Shown here: piece by piece, positions 34,341-46,293 of the stretch
Layout: each line of letters begins with the position of its first letter
How positions within the stretch are numbered: position 1 is the first letter of the stretch
From: Siphonodentalium dalli
Taxonomy: Eukaryota; Mollusca; Scaphopoda; Gadilida; Siphonodentaliidae
Direction of reading: 5' to 3'
Assembly (NCBI GenBank): GCA_032622095.1
Contig: CP136069.1
Span: forward strand, 166,650,394 to 166,714,393
DNA: 64,000 bases
Position numbers and translations under genes: made by a program
Notes under the pieces: model-generated
Told to the model about the DNA's origin: nothing
Seen by the model: the letters and a program-made list of their open reading frames with translations, nothing else
Database searches by the model: none

Positions 34341-34521
34341 TTATTTTTTATTTTTAACATGTTTTGGTGTATTTTAATCATCAAATACGAATAATACCAA
34401 ACTAAAGATAATGTAAAGATGCTTTTTATATTCGATTTCAATCAATTTGAATATAAAGTTTAAATATACACAGTTATATGCCTATATATTTAATACTAAT
34501 ATATTTTCTTATAAATTAACA

Positions 34522-34611
34522 GCGCCGTGCGTAGCCCAGAGGTCAGAGCGTCAAACCTTCAGTTTGTGTTTTATTGCGACGTGAGTTCGAATCCCGTCAA
34601 ATTATCTTTTT
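34522..34611 (+). pseudogene. tRNA-like sequence (spacer block 3, copy b)
   Basis: As 9481, with GGTCAGAGCG in place of GGTGAGAGCG. Confidence 0.55.
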
Positions 34612-34919
34612 GTATTTTTTATTTTTAACATGTTTTGGTGTATTTTAATCATCAAATACGAATAATACCAAACTAAAGATAATGTAAAATGTGTTATTGA
34701 ATCGGATATAAAACAATAAACACGTGGGTCGGTTTTCGCATATATAACATGAAGCGCGCTTAATGAACGTTCGGTCCGAAGAATATAATGAGTGATTAAC
34801 AACAACACACAAATAGTTTGAACGTAATCGAACAGAAAAGAGCGTTCTCTATAAGTAGATTCCTTTATGGTAGGAATAATGAGCGGTTGTTTCACGTTTG
34901 CTTTTTTGACAAGACTTAA

Positions 34920-35153
34920 ATGACGGAGTACGAAACTATCAGTGGTGTTTTAGTTTGCGAAAGTATAAAAGGAGTCATTTCCAATTCGGCAGACATATAC
35001 TCACGGAAAGAATTGAATGTCTATCAGCAGTATACTACGGTTTATAACAATATACAAATTGATCTTACGAAACTGATGATGTTTGCATGTTTCTATGTGT
35101 TTATCGTTGTTATCGCAAACGGAATAATTGGCTATACGTCGTCATTACGTTAG
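34920..35153 (+). CDS. Small ORF, 77 aa, copy 2
   Basis: Identical translation to 9879-10112, inside the second segmental copy. Identity reflects recent duplication and is not independent evidence of selection. Confidence 0.35.
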   Translation: MTEYETISGVLVCESIKGVISNSADIYSRKELNVYQQYTTVYNNIQIDLTKLMMFACFYVFIVVIANGIIGYTSSLR

Positions 35154-35326
35154 TAGAAATATACACCGTATAACGAAGGCTTGTTTGACCAAATTAATGT
35201 AATGTTTGTATTTTGTTTGGTTGTATATGATATGCAATGCGTTGAAGATGCGAAAGAAAATACAAAAGTGAAATGCACGCACGCAGATAGCTCATGACAC
35301 ACTCTACACGATAAAATGATAATTTA

Positions 35327-35376
35327 GTCTAGACTATAGTTTACACGAAGACTGGTCCAGACCAGAGACCAGAATT
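35327..35376 (+). other. Unit-junction palindromes of the 2663-bp array
   Basis: The joint reads GGTCTAGAC (the first G comes from the preceding unit at internal joints), 19 nt, GTCCAGACC, an imperfect inverted repeat (8 of 9), followed by another AGAGACCAG. At 35326/35327 the array begins exactly at this motif. Internal joints are at 37989/37990, 40652/40653, 43315/43316, 45978/45979 and 48642/48643. Confidence 0.7.
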
Positions 35377-35641
35377 CAGCCGATTGAGTTTGCAATCCTC
35401 GTTGAAGTCGCCTTCTATTGTCACATCAATGTCGCTATCACGCACCAACGATATACATTTACTGATATAATCCATAATTTGGTGGGGCGTTTGGCGGTTA
35501 ATAGAAGCAACCTCTTAGAAGATGTTTCCTAGTTATAGTAACTTCCACCCATACTGACTATGTTCCCTTAGATGGCAGGCCAATCCGTATTCGAAACGGA
35601 ATCATGTCGCGTACATATATGCACACTCCACTCCCGACACG
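35341..35641 (-). pseudogene. LINE (non-LTR retrotransposon) endonuclease-domain fragment, decayed
   Basis: On the minus strand three frames, read 5' to 3', give consecutive signatures of the LINE exonuclease-endonuclease-phosphatase (EEP) domain. They are a GVCIYVRD block (35600-35641), a VWVEVT...LLRGCFY-stop-PPNAPP block (about 35490-35554, with a TAA where Tyr-Arg-Pro-Pro is usual), and HQIMDYIS...DVTIEGDFNED (35390-35480). The last holds the GDFN motif that supplies catalytic Asp/Asn in this fold. The last frame is open from 35514 to TAA 35341. The domain normally nicks target DNA. Frameshifts, the internal stop and loss of both ends, with no RT, make it inactive. CR1/Jockey-like affinity is likely; the clade is unresolved. 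Confidence 0.75.
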
Positions 35642-37242
35642 TCAATTTGTTAGATCGAAAGGAGTAGCAGTTTATATGCTACCAGGAGACATGCTAAAGT
35701 CGTGCAATTTATTATAGTAAATTTGGGTTGAACGTACTTACGTAGTTTCTGGAACAGGGCGATTTCGATCCGTTTTGGACTCTGGATTCCCCAAAAGTTA
35801 TCTCCGTTTCGCGTGTAGCATAATATGACTTTTATGAATAAGTAACGGATAGTTTGGGGAATGAGATGTGAGCTTGTACAACATTCGTTCATAGTTCGCG
35901 AATTACATTTGGATAGACATATTTCTGTTATATATCAAGTTTCATATGATTCGGAGACGAAATAAATTTTGGTACCCCGGACCACCCCTCCCCTGACCCA
36001 CAACACTGAACCGACACTGGCAAAATTTGGCTCATCGCGTGCTCTCTTCAGACCGCACGCATTGGCGTATCAGTTGACATCCAAAGTTTGACATCTTCGG
36101 AGGAGATGTGATCACAAGCATATGGGGCCAAATTTGCATTGTTTGAAGGCCCACAACTCTGACATTTTTCAATGGATTTTCGAAATTCTTTCAGTTTCTA
36201 GATCGGTTGGCGGTATGGATGTTATATTCCAAGTTTCATCCGATTCGGAGAAGAATACAAAATTGGTACCCCGGACCACCCCTCCCCTGACCCACAACAC
36301 TGAACCGACACTGGCAAAATTTGGCCCATCGCGTGCTCTCTTCAGACCGCACGCACTGGGATATCAGACGACATCCAAAGTTCGACATCTTCGGAGGAGA
36401 TAGGGTCACAAGCACATGGGACCGACACTTGCAAACTTTGAGGGCCCGTAACTCTTGCATTTCTTCTCGGATTACAAAAATCCTTTCCGGTATGGGTTTG
36501 TTTTCGTTCAGGGAATCTACATACTTAAATAGATGAATGTCAATAATAAAAAAAAATTGCGAAAATATTGCCCCCACCCCAGTGTAAAAATATATGTCCA
36601 ACCCTGTCAAATTTTCTTCCTCGGACTAAGCTGACAACGGTCAACACGACTACAAAAACCAAATACAGTTATCTGGAATGATACGGGAGGACAACAGAGT
36701 ACAATAAAATAGAGGTTTGCCAACTATGGGCGGTAACTCTTCAGGGAAAGGGCGGACCCAAGTTTTTATGCCCGTGGGCAGTAGTGCATATCGAGATGTG
36801 CATACGGTCTAATTTTCGATGCTCTGCTTCTTATAATTTCCGAGATAATAAAATGACATTTTTTCAAATAAAGGGAGATAACTCCTCGGGGAAAACGCGG
36901 ACAATATTCGTTATGCGACGATGGCATACAACTCTTTGATCCCAAGATACGTACCAAGTTTTAGTGTGCTACTCCTGGTACTTTTCGAGTAATAAGGGTT
37001 GCAAAAGTGTCCAGTATAATAATAATAATAATGAAAAATAATCGAAAAAGGGCCATAACTCTGTCAAAATATATTGGACCAACATCCGGATAGCATTATT
37101 TTTAGTAGACCTTAGATGCCTACATTCGCTAGAGATTTCGCGGTCCTCCTCCCATTAGTTTCTGAGTATTTCCAATTAAACAGAAAACGGCCGCAGTAGA
37201 AAAACAATATACTTCCTTGGTTACACCATGGAAGTATAATAA

Positions 37243-37401
37243 GATCTGACCGATGAGATAATTGATGCGAGATGGTCTAAATTAATGTCGACATCCCAAG
37301 CTGTGGCGGTTGACGCGGTTTATCAGCCTACGGAACAAATTCAAGGATTGGTTGGTATAAAGAGCGTCCATGATTATGTTAAACAAAATCGATGGTCATA
37401 A
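37243..37401 (+). CDS. Unrecognised ORF fragment, 52 codons, exon-like
   Basis: Open from the HLE joint (AATAAG|ATCTG) to TAA at 37399-37401, with no ATG near its start. It begins DLTDEIIDARWSKLM and ends ...VHDYVKQNRWS. Composition is balanced and polar with few rare residues, unlike the frames thrown up by the satellites. It could be a 3' exon captured next to the hairpin end, with AG at the joint as an accidental or real splice acceptor. No family recognised. Repeated at 39906, 42569, 45232 and 47896. Confidence 0.3.
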   Translation, partial: DLTDEIIDARWSKLMSTSQAVAVDAVYQPTEQIQGLVGIKSVHDYVKQNRWS

Positions 37402-37461
37402 GCTTAAGAGAGTTCTCAATTAAGAGTTTTTGTAGTATTTTCAGACGTACGTGATATACAT

Positions 37462-37671
37462 ATGAGTGTTTTGTTGGTTTTCGCAATGTTATTTTGTATT
37501 ATAAATCCATCTTTTGAAACACATTTAAGTGCACAGCTGGCGAGATGTACGAAGCGTGTGTGTTATACTCACGCGTGTATCCACAATATATATTCAAGCA
37601 ATACACGTATTGTCTGTGTATTATGCCGTGTTGCATGTTGCCACGACCTGCCATTAGTATCATTGTCTTAA
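37462..37671 (+). CDS. Small ORF, 69 aa, signal-peptide-like N-terminus and Cys-rich (uncertain)
   Basis: The N-terminus MSVLLVFAMLFCIINPS is a plausible signal peptide with a possible cleavage near residue 23-24 (HLSA). The remaining ~45 residues hold eight Cys, including a final CC pair, and several basic residues. That layout resembles small secreted peptides, but spacing matches no family I know and the ORF has no visible poly-A signal or promoter. A chance frame is quite possible. It is present in five array copies (40125, 42788, 45451, 48115). Confidence 0.25.
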   Translation: MSVLLVFAMLFCIINPSFETHLSAQLARCTKRVCYTHACIHNIYSSNTRIVCVLCRVACCHDLPLVSLS

Positions 37672-37989
37672 TCATTAGTAATCAATATATAGTATGATGT
37701 GGTTTCTGTTTGTTTCGGGACTCTCCCTAATTCCTTTAGCCAACTTCGGCATGTAAAGGGTTAATAAAACCGCCGGTGGATGACACAGCAAGTCAATTTC
37801 CACAATATATTCTGAGTGTTCGAATTATGAATAGACCGACACAGGCTTGAATGACAATAAGAAATCAAACATTGGTTTACAAAAACCCGAGTTTCAAAAA
37901 GACGAGAATACGGACCAGTGTGGACCAATAATCCCAGCTTACACGCTCCGACGCATGGTATCACATCGCAACACAGTGGTTTGGGCCTG
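37672..37989. other. Right part of 2663-bp unit, no gene recognised
   Basis: AT-rich DNA with AATAAAAC at about 37763 that could act as a poly-A signal for the plus strand. The minus-strand frame 37761-37964 has no recognisable domain. Ends at the junction palindrome. Confidence 0.4.
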
Positions 37990-38003
37990 GTCTAGACTAT
38001 AGT

Positions 38004-38304
38004 TTACACGAAGACTGGTCCAGACCAGAGACCAGAATTCAGCCGATTGAGTTTGCAATCCTCGTTGAAGTCGCCTTCTATTGTCACATCAATGTCGCTA
38101 TCACGCACCAACGATATACATTTACTGATATAATCCATAATTTGGTGGGGCGTTTGGCGGTTAATAGAAGCAACCTCTTAGAAGATGTTTCCTAGTTATA
38201 GTAACTTCCACCCATACTGACTATGTTCCCTTAGATGGCAGGCCAATCCGTATTCGAAACGGAATCATGTCGCGTACATATATGCACACTCCACTCCCGA
38301 CACG
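38004..38304 (-). pseudogene. LINE EEP fragment, array copy 2
   Basis: Same disablements as the first copy. Confidence 0.75.
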
Positions 38305-39905
38305 TCAATTTGTTAGATCGAAAGGAGTAGCAGTTTATATGCTACCAGGAGACATGCTAAAGTCGTGCAATTTATTATAGTAAATTTGGGTTGAACGTAC
38401 TTACGTAGTTTCTGGAACAGGGCGATTTCGATCCGTTTTGGACTCTGGATTCCCCAAAAGTTATCTCCGTTTCGCGTGTAGCATAATATGACTTTTATGA
38501 ATAAGTAACGGATAGTTTGGGGAATGAGATGTGAGCTTGTACAACATTCGTTCATAGTTCGCGAATTACATTTGGATAGACATATTTCTGTTATATATCA
38601 AGTTTCATATGATTCGGAGACGAAATAAATTTTGGTACCCCGGACCACCCCTCCCCTGACCCACAACACTGAACCGACACTGGCAAAATTTGGCTCATCG
38701 CGTGCTCTCTTCAGACCGCACGCATTGGCGTATCAGTTGACATCCAAAGTTTGACATCTTCGGAGGAGATGTGATCACAAGCATATGGGGCCAAATTTGC
38801 ATTGTTTGAAGGCCCACAACTCTGACATTTTTCAATGGATTTTCGAAATTCTTTCAGTTTCTAGATCGGTTGGCGGTATGGATGTTATATTCCAAGTTTC
38901 ATCCGATTCGGAGAAGAATACAAAATTGGTACCCCGGACCACCCCTCCCCTGACCCACAACACTGAACCGACACTGGCAAAATTTGGCCCATCGCGTGCT
39001 CTCTTCAGACCGCACGCACTGGGATATCAGACGACATCCAAAGTTCGACATCTTCGGAGGAGATAGGGTCACAAGCACATGGGACCGACACTTGCAAACT
39101 TTGAGGGCCCGTAACTCTTGCATTTCTTCTCGGATTACAAAAATCCTTTCCGGTATGGGTTTGTTTTCGTTCAGGGAATCTACATACTTAAATAGATGAA
39201 TGTCAATAATAAAAAAAAATTGCGAAAATATTGCCCCCACCCCAGTGTAAAAATATATGTCCAACCCTGTCAAATTTTCTTCCTCGGACTAAGCTGACAA
39301 CGGTCAACACGACTACAAAAACCAAATACAGTTATCTGGAATGATACGGGAGGACAACAGAGTACAATAAAATAGAGGTTTGCCAACTATGGGCGGTAAC
39401 TCTTCAGGGAAAGGGCGGACCCAAGTTTTTATGCCCGTGGGCAGTAGTGCATATCGAGATGTGCATACGGTCTAATTTTCGATGCTCTGCTTCTTATAAT
39501 TTCCGAGATAATAAAATGACATTTTTTCAAATAAAGGGAGATAACTCCTCGGGGAAAACGCGGACAATATTCGTTATGCGACGATGGCATACAACTCTTT
39601 GATCCCAAGATACGTACCAAGTTTTAGTGTGCTACTCCTGGTACTTTTCGAGTAATAAGGGTTGCAAAAGTGTCCAGTATAATAATAATAATAATGAAAA
39701 ATAATCGAAAAAGGGCCATAACTCTGTCAAAATATATTGGACCAACATCCGGATAGCATTATTTTTAGTAGACCTTAGATGCCTACATTCGCTAGAGATT
39801 TCGCGGTCCTCCTCCCATTAGTTTCTGAGTATTTCCAATTAAACAGAAAACGGCCGCAGTAGAAAAACAATATACTTCCTTGGTTACACCATGGAAGTAT
39901 AATAA

Positions 39906-40064
39906 GATCTGACCGATGAGATAATTGATGCGAGATGGTCTAAATTAATGTCGACATCCCAAGCTGTGGCGGTTGACGCGGTTTATCAGCCTACGGAACA
40001 AATTCAAGGATTGGTTGGTATAAAGAGCGTCCATGATTATGTTAAACAAAATCGATGGTCATAA
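39906..40064 (+). CDS. 52-codon ORF fragment, array copy 2
   Basis: Identical in the sequence read. Confidence 0.28.
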   Translation, partial: DLTDEIIDARWSKLMSTSQAVAVDAVYQPTEQIQGLVGIKSVHDYVKQNRWS

Positions 40065-40124
40065 GCTTAAGAGAGTTCTCAATTAAGAGTTTTTGTAGTA
40101 TTTTCAGACGTACGTGATATACAT

Positions 40125-40334
40125 ATGAGTGTTTTGTTGGTTTTCGCAATGTTATTTTGTATTATAAATCCATCTTTTGAAACACATTTAAGTGCACAGC
40201 TGGCGAGATGTACGAAGCGTGTGTGTTATACTCACGCGTGTATCCACAATATATATTCAAGCAATACACGTATTGTCTGTGTATTATGCCGTGTTGCATG
40301 TTGCCACGACCTGCCATTAGTATCATTGTCTTAA
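40125..40334 (+). CDS. Cys-rich 69-aa ORF, array copy 2
   Basis: Identical translation. Confidence 0.25.
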   Translation: MSVLLVFAMLFCIINPSFETHLSAQLARCTKRVCYTHACIHNIYSSNTRIVCVLCRVACCHDLPLVSLS

Positions 40335-40666
40335 TCATTAGTAATCAATATATAGTATGATGTGGTTTCTGTTTGTTTCGGGACTCTCCCTAATTCCTTT
40401 AGCCAACTTCGGCATGTAAAGGGTTAATAAAACCGCCGGTGGATGACACAGCAAGTCAATTTCCACAATATATTCTGAGTGTTCGAATTATGAATAGACC
40501 GACACAGGCTTGAATGACAATAAGAAATCAAACATTGGTTTACAAAAACCCGAGTTTCAAAAAGACGAGAATACGGACCAGTGTGGACCAATAATCCCAG
40601 CTTACACGCTCCGACGCATGGTATCACATCGCAACACAGTGGTTTGGGCCTGGTCTAGACTATAGT

Positions 40667-40967
40667 TTACACGAAGACTGGTCCAGACCAGAGACCAGAA
40701 TTCAGCCGATTGAGTTTGCAATCCTCGTTGAAGTCGCCTTCTATTGTCACATCAATGTCGCTATCACGCACCAACGATATACATTTACTGATATAATCCA
40801 TAATTTGGTGGGGCGTTTGGCGGTTAATAGAAGCAACCTCTTAGAAGATGTTTCCTAGTTATAGTAACTTCCACCCATACTGACTATGTTCCCTTAGATG
40901 GCAGGCCAATCCGTATTCGAAACGGAATCATGTCGCGTACATATATGCACACTCCACTCCCGACACG
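40667..40967 (-). pseudogene. LINE EEP fragment, array copy 3
   Basis: Same disablements as the first copy. Confidence 0.75.
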
Positions 40968-42568
40968 TCAATTTGTTAGATCGAAAGGAGTAGCAGTTTA
41001 TATGCTACCAGGAGACATGCTAAAGTCGTGCAATTTATTATAGTAAATTTGGGTTGAACGTACTTACGTAGTTTCTGGAACAGGGCGATTTCGATCCGTT
41101 TTGGACTCTGGATTCCCCAAAAGTTATCTCCGTTTCGCGTGTAGCATAATATGACTTTTATGAATAAGTAACGGATAGTTTGGGGAATGAGATGTGAGCT
41201 TGTACAACATTCGTTCATAGTTCGCGAATTACATTTGGATAGACATATTTCTGTTATATATCAAGTTTCATATGATTCGGAGACGAAATAAATTTTGGTA
41301 CCCCGGACCACCCCTCCCCTGACCCACAACACTGAACCGACACTGGCAAAATTTGGCTCATCGCGTGCTCTCTTCAGACCGCACGCATTGGCGTATCAGT
41401 TGACATCCAAAGTTTGACATCTTCGGAGGAGATGTGATCACAAGCATATGGGGCCAAATTTGCATTGTTTGAAGGCCCACAACTCTGACATTTTTCAATG
41501 GATTTTCGAAATTCTTTCAGTTTCTAGATCGGTTGGCGGTATGGATGTTATATTCCAAGTTTCATCCGATTCGGAGAAGAATACAAAATTGGTACCCCGG
41601 ACCACCCCTCCCCTGACCCACAACACTGAACCGACACTGGCAAAATTTGGCCCATCGCGTGCTCTCTTCAGACCGCACGCACTGGGATATCAGACGACAT
41701 CCAAAGTTCGACATCTTCGGAGGAGATAGGGTCACAAGCACATGGGACCGACACTTGCAAACTTTGAGGGCCCGTAACTCTTGCATTTCTTCTCGGATTA
41801 CAAAAATCCTTTCCGGTATGGGTTTGTTTTCGTTCAGGGAATCTACATACTTAAATAGATGAATGTCAATAATAAAAAAAAATTGCGAAAATATTGCCCC
41901 CACCCCAGTGTAAAAATATATGTCCAACCCTGTCAAATTTTCTTCCTCGGACTAAGCTGACAACGGTCAACACGACTACAAAAACCAAATACAGTTATCT
42001 GGAATGATACGGGAGGACAACAGAGTACAATAAAATAGAGGTTTGCCAACTATGGGCGGTAACTCTTCAGGGAAAGGGCGGACCCAAGTTTTTATGCCCG
42101 TGGGCAGTAGTGCATATCGAGATGTGCATACGGTCTAATTTTCGATGCTCTGCTTCTTATAATTTCCGAGATAATAAAATGACATTTTTTCAAATAAAGG
42201 GAGATAACTCCTCGGGGAAAACGCGGACAATATTCGTTATGCGACGATGGCATACAACTCTTTGATCCCAAGATACGTACCAAGTTTTAGTGTGCTACTC
42301 CTGGTACTTTTCGAGTAATAAGGGTTGCAAAAGTGTCCAGTATAATAATAATAATAATGAAAAATAATCGAAAAAGGGCCATAACTCTGTCAAAATATAT
42401 TGGACCAACATCCGGATAGCATTATTTTTAGTAGACCTTAGATGCCTACATTCGCTAGAGATTTCGCGGTCCTCCTCCCATTAGTTTCTGAGTATTTCCA
42501 ATTAAACAGAAAACGGCCGCAGTAGAAAAACAATATACTTCCTTGGTTACACCATGGAAGTATAATAA

Positions 42569-42727
42569 GATCTGACCGATGAGATAATTGATGCGAGATG
42601 GTCTAAATTAATGTCGACATCCCAAGCTGTGGCGGTTGACGCGGTTTATCAGCCTACGGAACAAATTCAAGGATTGGTTGGTATAAAGAGCGTCCATGAT
42701 TATGTTAAACAAAATCGATGGTCATAA
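42569..42727 (+). CDS. 52-codon ORF fragment, array copy 3
   Basis: Identical in the sequence read. Confidence 0.28.
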   Translation, partial: DLTDEIIDARWSKLMSTSQAVAVDAVYQPTEQIQGLVGIKSVHDYVKQNRWS

Positions 42728-42787
42728 GCTTAAGAGAGTTCTCAATTAAGAGTTTTTGTAGTATTTTCAGACGTACGTGATATACAT

Positions 42788-42997
42788 ATGAGTGTTTTGT
42801 TGGTTTTCGCAATGTTATTTTGTATTATAAATCCATCTTTTGAAACACATTTAAGTGCACAGCTGGCGAGATGTACGAAGCGTGTGTGTTATACTCACGC
42901 GTGTATCCACAATATATATTCAAGCAATACACGTATTGTCTGTGTATTATGCCGTGTTGCATGTTGCCACGACCTGCCATTAGTATCATTGTCTTAA
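42788..42997 (+). CDS. Cys-rich 69-aa ORF, array copy 3
   Basis: Identical translation. Confidence 0.25.
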   Translation: MSVLLVFAMLFCIINPSFETHLSAQLARCTKRVCYTHACIHNIYSSNTRIVCVLCRVACCHDLPLVSLS

Positions 42998-43329
42998 TCA
43001 TTAGTAATCAATATATAGTATGATGTGGTTTCTGTTTGTTTCGGGACTCTCCCTAATTCCTTTAGCCAACTTCGGCATGTAAAGGGTTAATAAAACCGCC
43101 GGTGGATGACACAGCAAGTCAATTTCCACAATATATTCTGAGTGTTCGAATTATGAATAGACCGACACAGGCTTGAATGACAATAAGAAATCAAACATTG
43201 GTTTACAAAAACCCGAGTTTCAAAAAGACGAGAATACGGACCAGTGTGGACCAATAATCCCAGCTTACACGCTCCGACGCATGGTATCACATCGCAACAC
43301 AGTGGTTTGGGCCTGGTCTAGACTATAGT

Positions 43330-43630
43330 TTACACGAAGACTGGTCCAGACCAGAGACCAGAATTCAGCCGATTGAGTTTGCAATCCTCGTTGAAGTCGC
43401 CTTCTATTGTCACATCAATGTCGCTATCACGCACCAACGATATACATTTACTGATATAATCCATAATTTGGTGGGGCGTTTGGCGGTTAATAGAAGCAAC
43501 CTCTTAGAAGATGTTTCCTAGTTATAGTAACTTCCACCCATACTGACTATGTTCCCTTAGATGGCAGGCCAATCCGTATTCGAAACGGAATCATGTCGCG
43601 TACATATATGCACACTCCACTCCCGACACG
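43330..43630 (-). pseudogene. LINE EEP fragment, array copy 4
   Basis: Same disablements as the first copy. Confidence 0.75.
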
Positions 43631-45231
43631 TCAATTTGTTAGATCGAAAGGAGTAGCAGTTTATATGCTACCAGGAGACATGCTAAAGTCGTGCAATTTA
43701 TTATAGTAAATTTGGGTTGAACGTACTTACGTAGTTTCTGGAACAGGGCGATTTCGATCCGTTTTGGACTCTGGATTCCCCAAAAGTTATCTCCGTTTCG
43801 CGTGTAGCATAATATGACTTTTATGAATAAGTAACGGATAGTTTGGGGAATGAGATGTGAGCTTGTACAACATTCGTTCATAGTTCGCGAATTACATTTG
43901 GATAGACATATTTCTGTTATATATCAAGTTTCATATGATTCGGAGACGAAATAAATTTTGGTACCCCGGACCACCCCTCCCCTGACCCACAACACTGAAC
44001 CGACACTGGCAAAATTTGGCTCATCGCGTGCTCTCTTCAGACCGCACGCATTGGCGTATCAGTTGACATCCAAAGTTTGACATCTTCGGAGGAGATGTGA
44101 TCACAAGCATATGGGGCCAAATTTGCATTGTTTGAAGGCCCACAACTCTGACATTTTTCAATGGATTTTCGAAATTCTTTCAGTTTCTAGATCGGTTGGC
44201 GGTATGGATGTTATATTCCAAGTTTCATCCGATTCGGAGAAGAATACAAAATTGGTACCCCGGACCACCCCTCCCCTGACCCACAACACTGAACCGACAC
44301 TGGCAAAATTTGGCCCATCGCGTGCTCTCTTCAGACCGCACGCACTGGGATATCAGACGACATCCAAAGTTCGACATCTTCGGAGGAGATAGGGTCACAA
44401 GCACATGGGACCGACACTTGCAAACTTTGAGGGCCCGTAACTCTTGCATTTCTTCTCGGATTACAAAAATCCTTTCCGGTATGGGTTTGTTTTCGTTCAG
44501 GGAATCTACATACTTAAATAGATGAATGTCAATAATAAAAAAAAATTGCGAAAATATTGCCCCCACCCCAGTGTAAAAATATATGTCCAACCCTGTCAAA
44601 TTTTCTTCCTCGGACTAAGCTGACAACGGTCAACACGACTACAAAAACCAAATACAGTTATCTGGAATGATACGGGAGGACAACAGAGTACAATAAAATA
44701 GAGGTTTGCCAACTATGGGCGGTAACTCTTCAGGGAAAGGGCGGACCCAAGTTTTTATGCCCGTGGGCAGTAGTGCATATCGAGATGTGCATACGGTCTA
44801 ATTTTCGATGCTCTGCTTCTTATAATTTCCGAGATAATAAAATGACATTTTTTCAAATAAAGGGAGATAACTCCTCGGGGAAAACGCGGACAATATTCGT
44901 TATGCGACGATGGCATACAACTCTTTGATCCCAAGATACGTACCAAGTTTTAGTGTGCTACTCCTGGTACTTTTCGAGTAATAAGGGTTGCAAAAGTGTC
45001 CAGTATAATAATAATAATAATGAAAAATAATCGAAAAAGGGCCATAACTCTGTCAAAATATATTGGACCAACATCCGGATAGCATTATTTTTAGTAGACC
45101 TTAGATGCCTACATTCGCTAGAGATTTCGCGGTCCTCCTCCCATTAGTTTCTGAGTATTTCCAATTAAACAGAAAACGGCCGCAGTAGAAAAACAATATA
45201 CTTCCTTGGTTACACCATGGAAGTATAATAA

Positions 45232-45390
45232 GATCTGACCGATGAGATAATTGATGCGAGATGGTCTAAATTAATGTCGACATCCCAAGCTGTGGCGGTT
45301 GACGCGGTTTATCAGCCTACGGAACAAATTCAAGGATTGGTTGGTATAAAGAGCGTCCATGATTATGTTAAACAAAATCGATGGTCATAA
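45232..45390 (+). CDS. 52-codon ORF fragment, array copy 4
   Basis: Identical in the sequence read. Confidence 0.28.
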   Translation, partial: DLTDEIIDARWSKLMSTSQAVAVDAVYQPTEQIQGLVGIKSVHDYVKQNRWS

Positions 45391-45450
45391 GCTTAAGAGA
45401 GTTCTCAATTAAGAGTTTTTGTAGTATTTTCAGACGTACGTGATATACAT

Positions 45451-45660
45451 ATGAGTGTTTTGTTGGTTTTCGCAATGTTATTTTGTATTATAAATCCATC
45501 TTTTGAAACACATTTAAGTGCACAGCTGGCGAGATGTACGAAGCGTGTGTGTTATACTCACGCGTGTATCCACAATATATATTCAAGCAATACACGTATT
45601 GTCTGTGTATTATGCCGTGTTGCATGTTGCCACGACCTGCCATTAGTATCATTGTCTTAA
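45451..45660 (+). CDS. Cys-rich 69-aa ORF, array copy 4
   Basis: Identical translation. Confidence 0.25.
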   Translation: MSVLLVFAMLFCIINPSFETHLSAQLARCTKRVCYTHACIHNIYSSNTRIVCVLCRVACCHDLPLVSLS

Positions 45661-45992
45661 TCATTAGTAATCAATATATAGTATGATGTGGTTTCTGTTT
45701 GTTTCGGGACTCTCCCTAATTCCTTTAGCCAACTTCGGCATGTAAAGGGTTAATAAAACCGCCGGTGGATGACACAGCAAGTCAATTTCCACAATATATT
45801 CTGAGTGTTCGAATTATGAATAGACCGACACAGGCTTGAATGACAATAAGAAATCAAACATTGGTTTACAAAAACCCGAGTTTCAAAAAGACGAGAATAC
45901 GGACCAGTGTGGACCAATAATCCCAGCTTACACGCTCCGACGCATGGTATCACATCGCAACACAGTGGTTTGGGCCTGGTCTAGACTATAGT

Positions 45993-46293
45993 TTACACGA
46001 AGACTGGTCCAGACCAGAGACCAGAATTCAGCCGATTGAGTTTGCAATCCTCGTTGAAGTCGCCTTCTATTGTCACATCAATGTCGCTATCACGCACCAA
46101 CGATATACATTTACTGATATAATCCATAATTTGGTGGGGCGTTTGGCGGTTAATAGAAGCAACCTCTTAGAAGATGTTTCCTAGTTATAGTAACTTCCAC
46201 CCATACTGACTATGTTCCCTTAGATGGCAGGCCAATCCGTATTCGAAACGGAATCATGTCGCGTACATATATGCACACTCCACTCCCGACACG
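45993..46293 (-). pseudogene. LINE EEP fragment, array copy 5
   Basis: Same disablements; this unit is the one with the extra C downstream at about 46921. Confidence 0.75.

Larger units (their letters stand above)
31000..35326 (+). repeat. Segmental duplication, copy 2 (pair with 5939-10285)
   Basis: Contains an HLE unit (31211-32735), the ACTAG boundary, the 124-bp pair, the SINE, the degenerate repeats, the tRNA-like pair and the 77-codon ORF in the same order as copy 1. Its right edge at 35326 abuts the first base of the 2663-bp array. Confidence 0.85.

Noticed and set aside
5939-35326. LTR retrotransposon with the 4.3-kb repeats as LTRs
   Set aside because: The pair lies 25 kb apart in the same orientation, but has no TG...CA ends, primer-binding site or gag/pol between; it is a segmental duplication.
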